A program made the translations under genes and the position numbers. This document shows, piece after piece, positions 62,330-64,000 of a DNA stretch of 64,000 nucleotides; the stretch's first letter is position 1, and every line of letters begins with the position of its first letter. The DNA comes from an uncultured Clostridia bacterium (lineage in GTDB: Bacteria; Bacillota; Clostridia; HGM11514), in contig CAKSKB010000002.1 in NCBI GenBank assembly GCA_934464705.1, positions 1-64,000 on the forward strand, in the 5' to 3' direction. The notes beneath the pieces are model-generated. The model made no database searches and was not told where the DNA came from. It saw nothing but the letters and a program-made list of their open reading frames with translations.

Positions 62330-64000
62330 TTATTCGGAAATTCTTGTAAGTATTGCCGCCGCTTCCGCTCTTGTTGCGGTGTCGGACGGATTCAGTGTGG
62401 TTTCGCTTTTCCCGACCATTATTCCGTTTGAAACGGTGTATTTAAGTGCGTCTGCAGCGTATTCCGAAATGCTGTCAAAATCGGAATATACCGTTAAATC
62501 TGCGTCTGCCGATATATCTTTGCCTTTAAATTCGGCATATCTTGCAATGATTGCCGCCATCTGCTCGCGGGTGATGTTTTCATCGGGAGCAAACTCGGTT
62601 TCGCTCATTCCGCTGATGATTTTGTTTTCATATCCCCACGAAACGGCCTTTTCATACCATGCGTCCTTTGAAACATCGGCAAAGCTTGCCGCAGCTGCGG
62701 CCGGTTCGCCTTCAAGTCTGTAAAGAATGGTTATAAACATTGCCCTTGTGAGAAGTGCGTTCGGAGCAAATTCGGTTTCCGTTACTCCCTGCATAAGACC
62801 TTTTTCAAACACAGCCTTTACAGAATCGAAATACCATGCGCTGCTTTCGATATCCTTAAACGGAATTTCGGTTTCGGCAGGCTTTTCATCGGGTTTTTCT
62901 TCGGAGGTATCATCGGTCTTGCCGTCTGTTTTATTATCATCGGTCTTTGAACCGCCGCCGGAACTGCCGGTGCCGGTATGTCCGCCTCCGTCCCAGTCTT
63001 CGGTGTTTTCTTCTTTTGTCCAGTCCTCGGTATAATAGAGCAAAACTTTTGCGCCCGAACTGAGTTTGTAATCGCTTATTCCGACGCTCGGGATTTTGCC
63101 GTTGACCTTATACATCCAGCCGCTGTTTGCGCCCTTATCCGCATTGCTGAGGGTGAAGCCGCTTTTTGTTACCGACCTGATATAGCCGCTTTCGATACCG
63201 TCCGCCGTTATGCCTTCGCCTTCCAGTGCGGTTTTAAGAAGGTCCGCAACGGTTGAGCCTCTCTGCACGGTAACCGATTTTGAAAGCCATTCTTCGCCGT
63301 CTGCGTCAATTGTGAGCACTGCGGTAATATTTTTTGAAGCCGTTCCGCCGGAGGGGGTATCGGTATCTTCTTCGCCCTCGGTTTTTCCCTCATTGCTTGA
63401 GATGAAGTCTTCTACGGTTTTGTTAATAATGTTTCCGCCCGAAACATTGAGAGAATATATATTGAAGGAACTGCAATTTTCAAGCTGGCGGAGAACAATC
63501 AGTGCGCGGAATCCCTGTTCCGTTGCAAGCGCCGTTGCTTTATCAAAGGCATCCCCGTCACGGTAGCCTGTTGCGAAGCCGTTTGCGCCATCGTTGACAT
63601 AGAGCATAAGCGCATTTTCAAGCGAGCAGCCGTTTTTGATAAATCTCGGGTCTGAGGAAGGCTTAATGCCCATCGCCGCAAGACCTGTTATTACCATTGC
63701 GTCGGAATTTACATTTCCGTATGAGCCGTTTTCGCCCTGTGCGGCGGACAGTCCGCTTACTGCCTTGTCCGCAAATCCCTTTACGGTTTCGCTGCTGCCG
63801 TAAAATCTTGCGAGGGCCGCAAGCGCTGTGCCTGTCGTATCAACATCGTCGTACTTTTCGCCGCCCCAGATTGAATAAAAAAGTCCGTTTTCGCCCTGAG
63901 CCGATATGATTGTTGAAATAAGAGCGTTTCTCTGCTCATCAGAAAGCTTAAGCTGACCTGCCTCCTCCGCAAGGAGAACCCACGGAGCGGTATAATAGCT
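62330..64000 (-). CDS. SLH-anchored protein with squalene-cyclase-like repeats and DUF4430, partial
   Basis: The C-terminal 556 residues of a larger surface protein; the frame is open to the window edge. The first about 200 residues show alpha-toroid (prenyltransferase/squalene-cyclase-like) repeats such as LISTIISAQGENGLF and DTTGTALAALARF. A DUF4430 domain follows (AVLTIDADGEEW, GSTVADLL, SGWMYKVNGKIP). After a glycine/aspartate/lysine-rich linker come three SLH repeats ending the protein (FKDIESSAWYFDSVKAVFEKGL, FADVSKDAWYEKAV, SDFDSISEYAADAL). The combination is known from clostridial surface proteins linked to cobalamin or ligand binding; the ligand here is unknown. A terminator follows at 62270. 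Confidence 0.85.
   Translation of the reverse strand, partial: SYYTAPWVLLAEEAGQLKLSDEQRNALISTIISAQGENGLFYSIWGGEKYDDVDTTGTALAALARFYGSSETVKGFADKAVSGLSAAQGENGSYGNVNSDAMVITGLAAMGIKPSSDPRFIKNGCSLENALMLYVNDGANGFATGYRDGDAFDKATALATEQGFRALIVLRQLENCSSFNIYSLNVSGGNIINKTVEDFISSNEGKTEGEEDTDTPSGGTASKNITAVLTIDADGEEWLSKSVTVQRGSTVADLLKTALEGEGITADGIESGYIRSVTKSGFTLSNADKGANSGWMYKVNGKIPSVGISDYKLSSGAKVLLYYTEDWTKEENTEDWDGGGHTGTGSSGGGSKTDDNKTDGKTDDTSEEKPDEKPAETEIPFKDIESSAWYFDSVKAVFEKGLMQGVTETEFAPNALLTRAMFITILYRLEGEPAAAAASFADVSKDAWYEKAVSWGYENKIISGMSETEFAPDENITREQMAAIIARYAEFKGKDISADADLTVYSDFDSISEYAADALKYTVSNGIMVGKSETTLNPSDTATRAEAAAILTRISE

Overview
The window reads as chromosome of a low-to-medium GC, Gram-positive anaerobe of the class Clostridia, probably close to the Oscillospiraceae/Ruminococcaceae. 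The evidence is sigma-A promoters (TTGACA-17-TATAAT) and strong GGAGG ribosome binding sites, sporulation genes (gpr, ytxC), an abundant S-layer-type protein plus two further SLH-anchored proteins, and clostridial families (DUF1540, DUF6873-like, DUF3997-like). No CRISPR array, prophage, transposase or tRNA gene was seen.

Layout. 1-0.7 kb: end of an rRNA operon with two divergent 5S rRNA genes. 0.7-4.3 kb: accessory genes (nuclease-like protein, frameshifted leucine-rich-repeat gene, secreted protein, zinc-ribbon membrane protein); two of them sit behind near-identical promoter-plus-leader cassettes with structured, terminator-like RNA. 4.4-9.4 kb: complete branched-chain amino acid ABC operon livJHMGF. 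9.4-15 kb: dacF, a polysaccharide deacetylase, a two-gene HipA-like kinase module, a zinc-ribbon membrane protein and eda. 15.2-22.7 kb: tsaD, a DnaA-box cluster, then rex-glgA-glgP-GH13, which makes a redox sensor the first gene of a glycogen operon. 22.8-32 kb: ychF, an OmpR-type two-component system, a TIM44-like protein, DUF1540, holA, comEC, an NlpC/P60 hydrolase and a small conserved protein. 32.1-35.6 kb: a very highly expressed SLH protein with twin promoters. 35.6-37.8 kb: a decayed, hairpin-rich stretch with two small exported proteins. 37.8-42.1 kb: NhaC-type antiporter and a sporulation operon (DUF6873-ytxC-gpr). 42.4-50.6 kb: rpoB-rpoC on their own promoter; beta prime carries a roughly 225-residue insertion. 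50.9-59.5 kb: two large secreted modular proteins that share an apparently identical 1.1 kb tract, the second with a beta-helix domain and C-terminal SLH anchor. 59.5-64 kb: an inverted-repeat-bounded non-coding element, an AraC regulator, a TetR-methyltransferase pair with two clear operators, and the 3' part of another SLH protein running off the window.

The strongest candidates for undescribed biology are the duplicated leader cassette (1.7-4.2 kb), the RNA polymerase insertion, the terminator that overlaps the gpr ribosome binding site, the DnaA-box cluster between tsaD and rex, and the structured element after the large SLH gene. Start codons were chosen by ribosome binding site spacing, so several proteins are shorter than their longest open frame.
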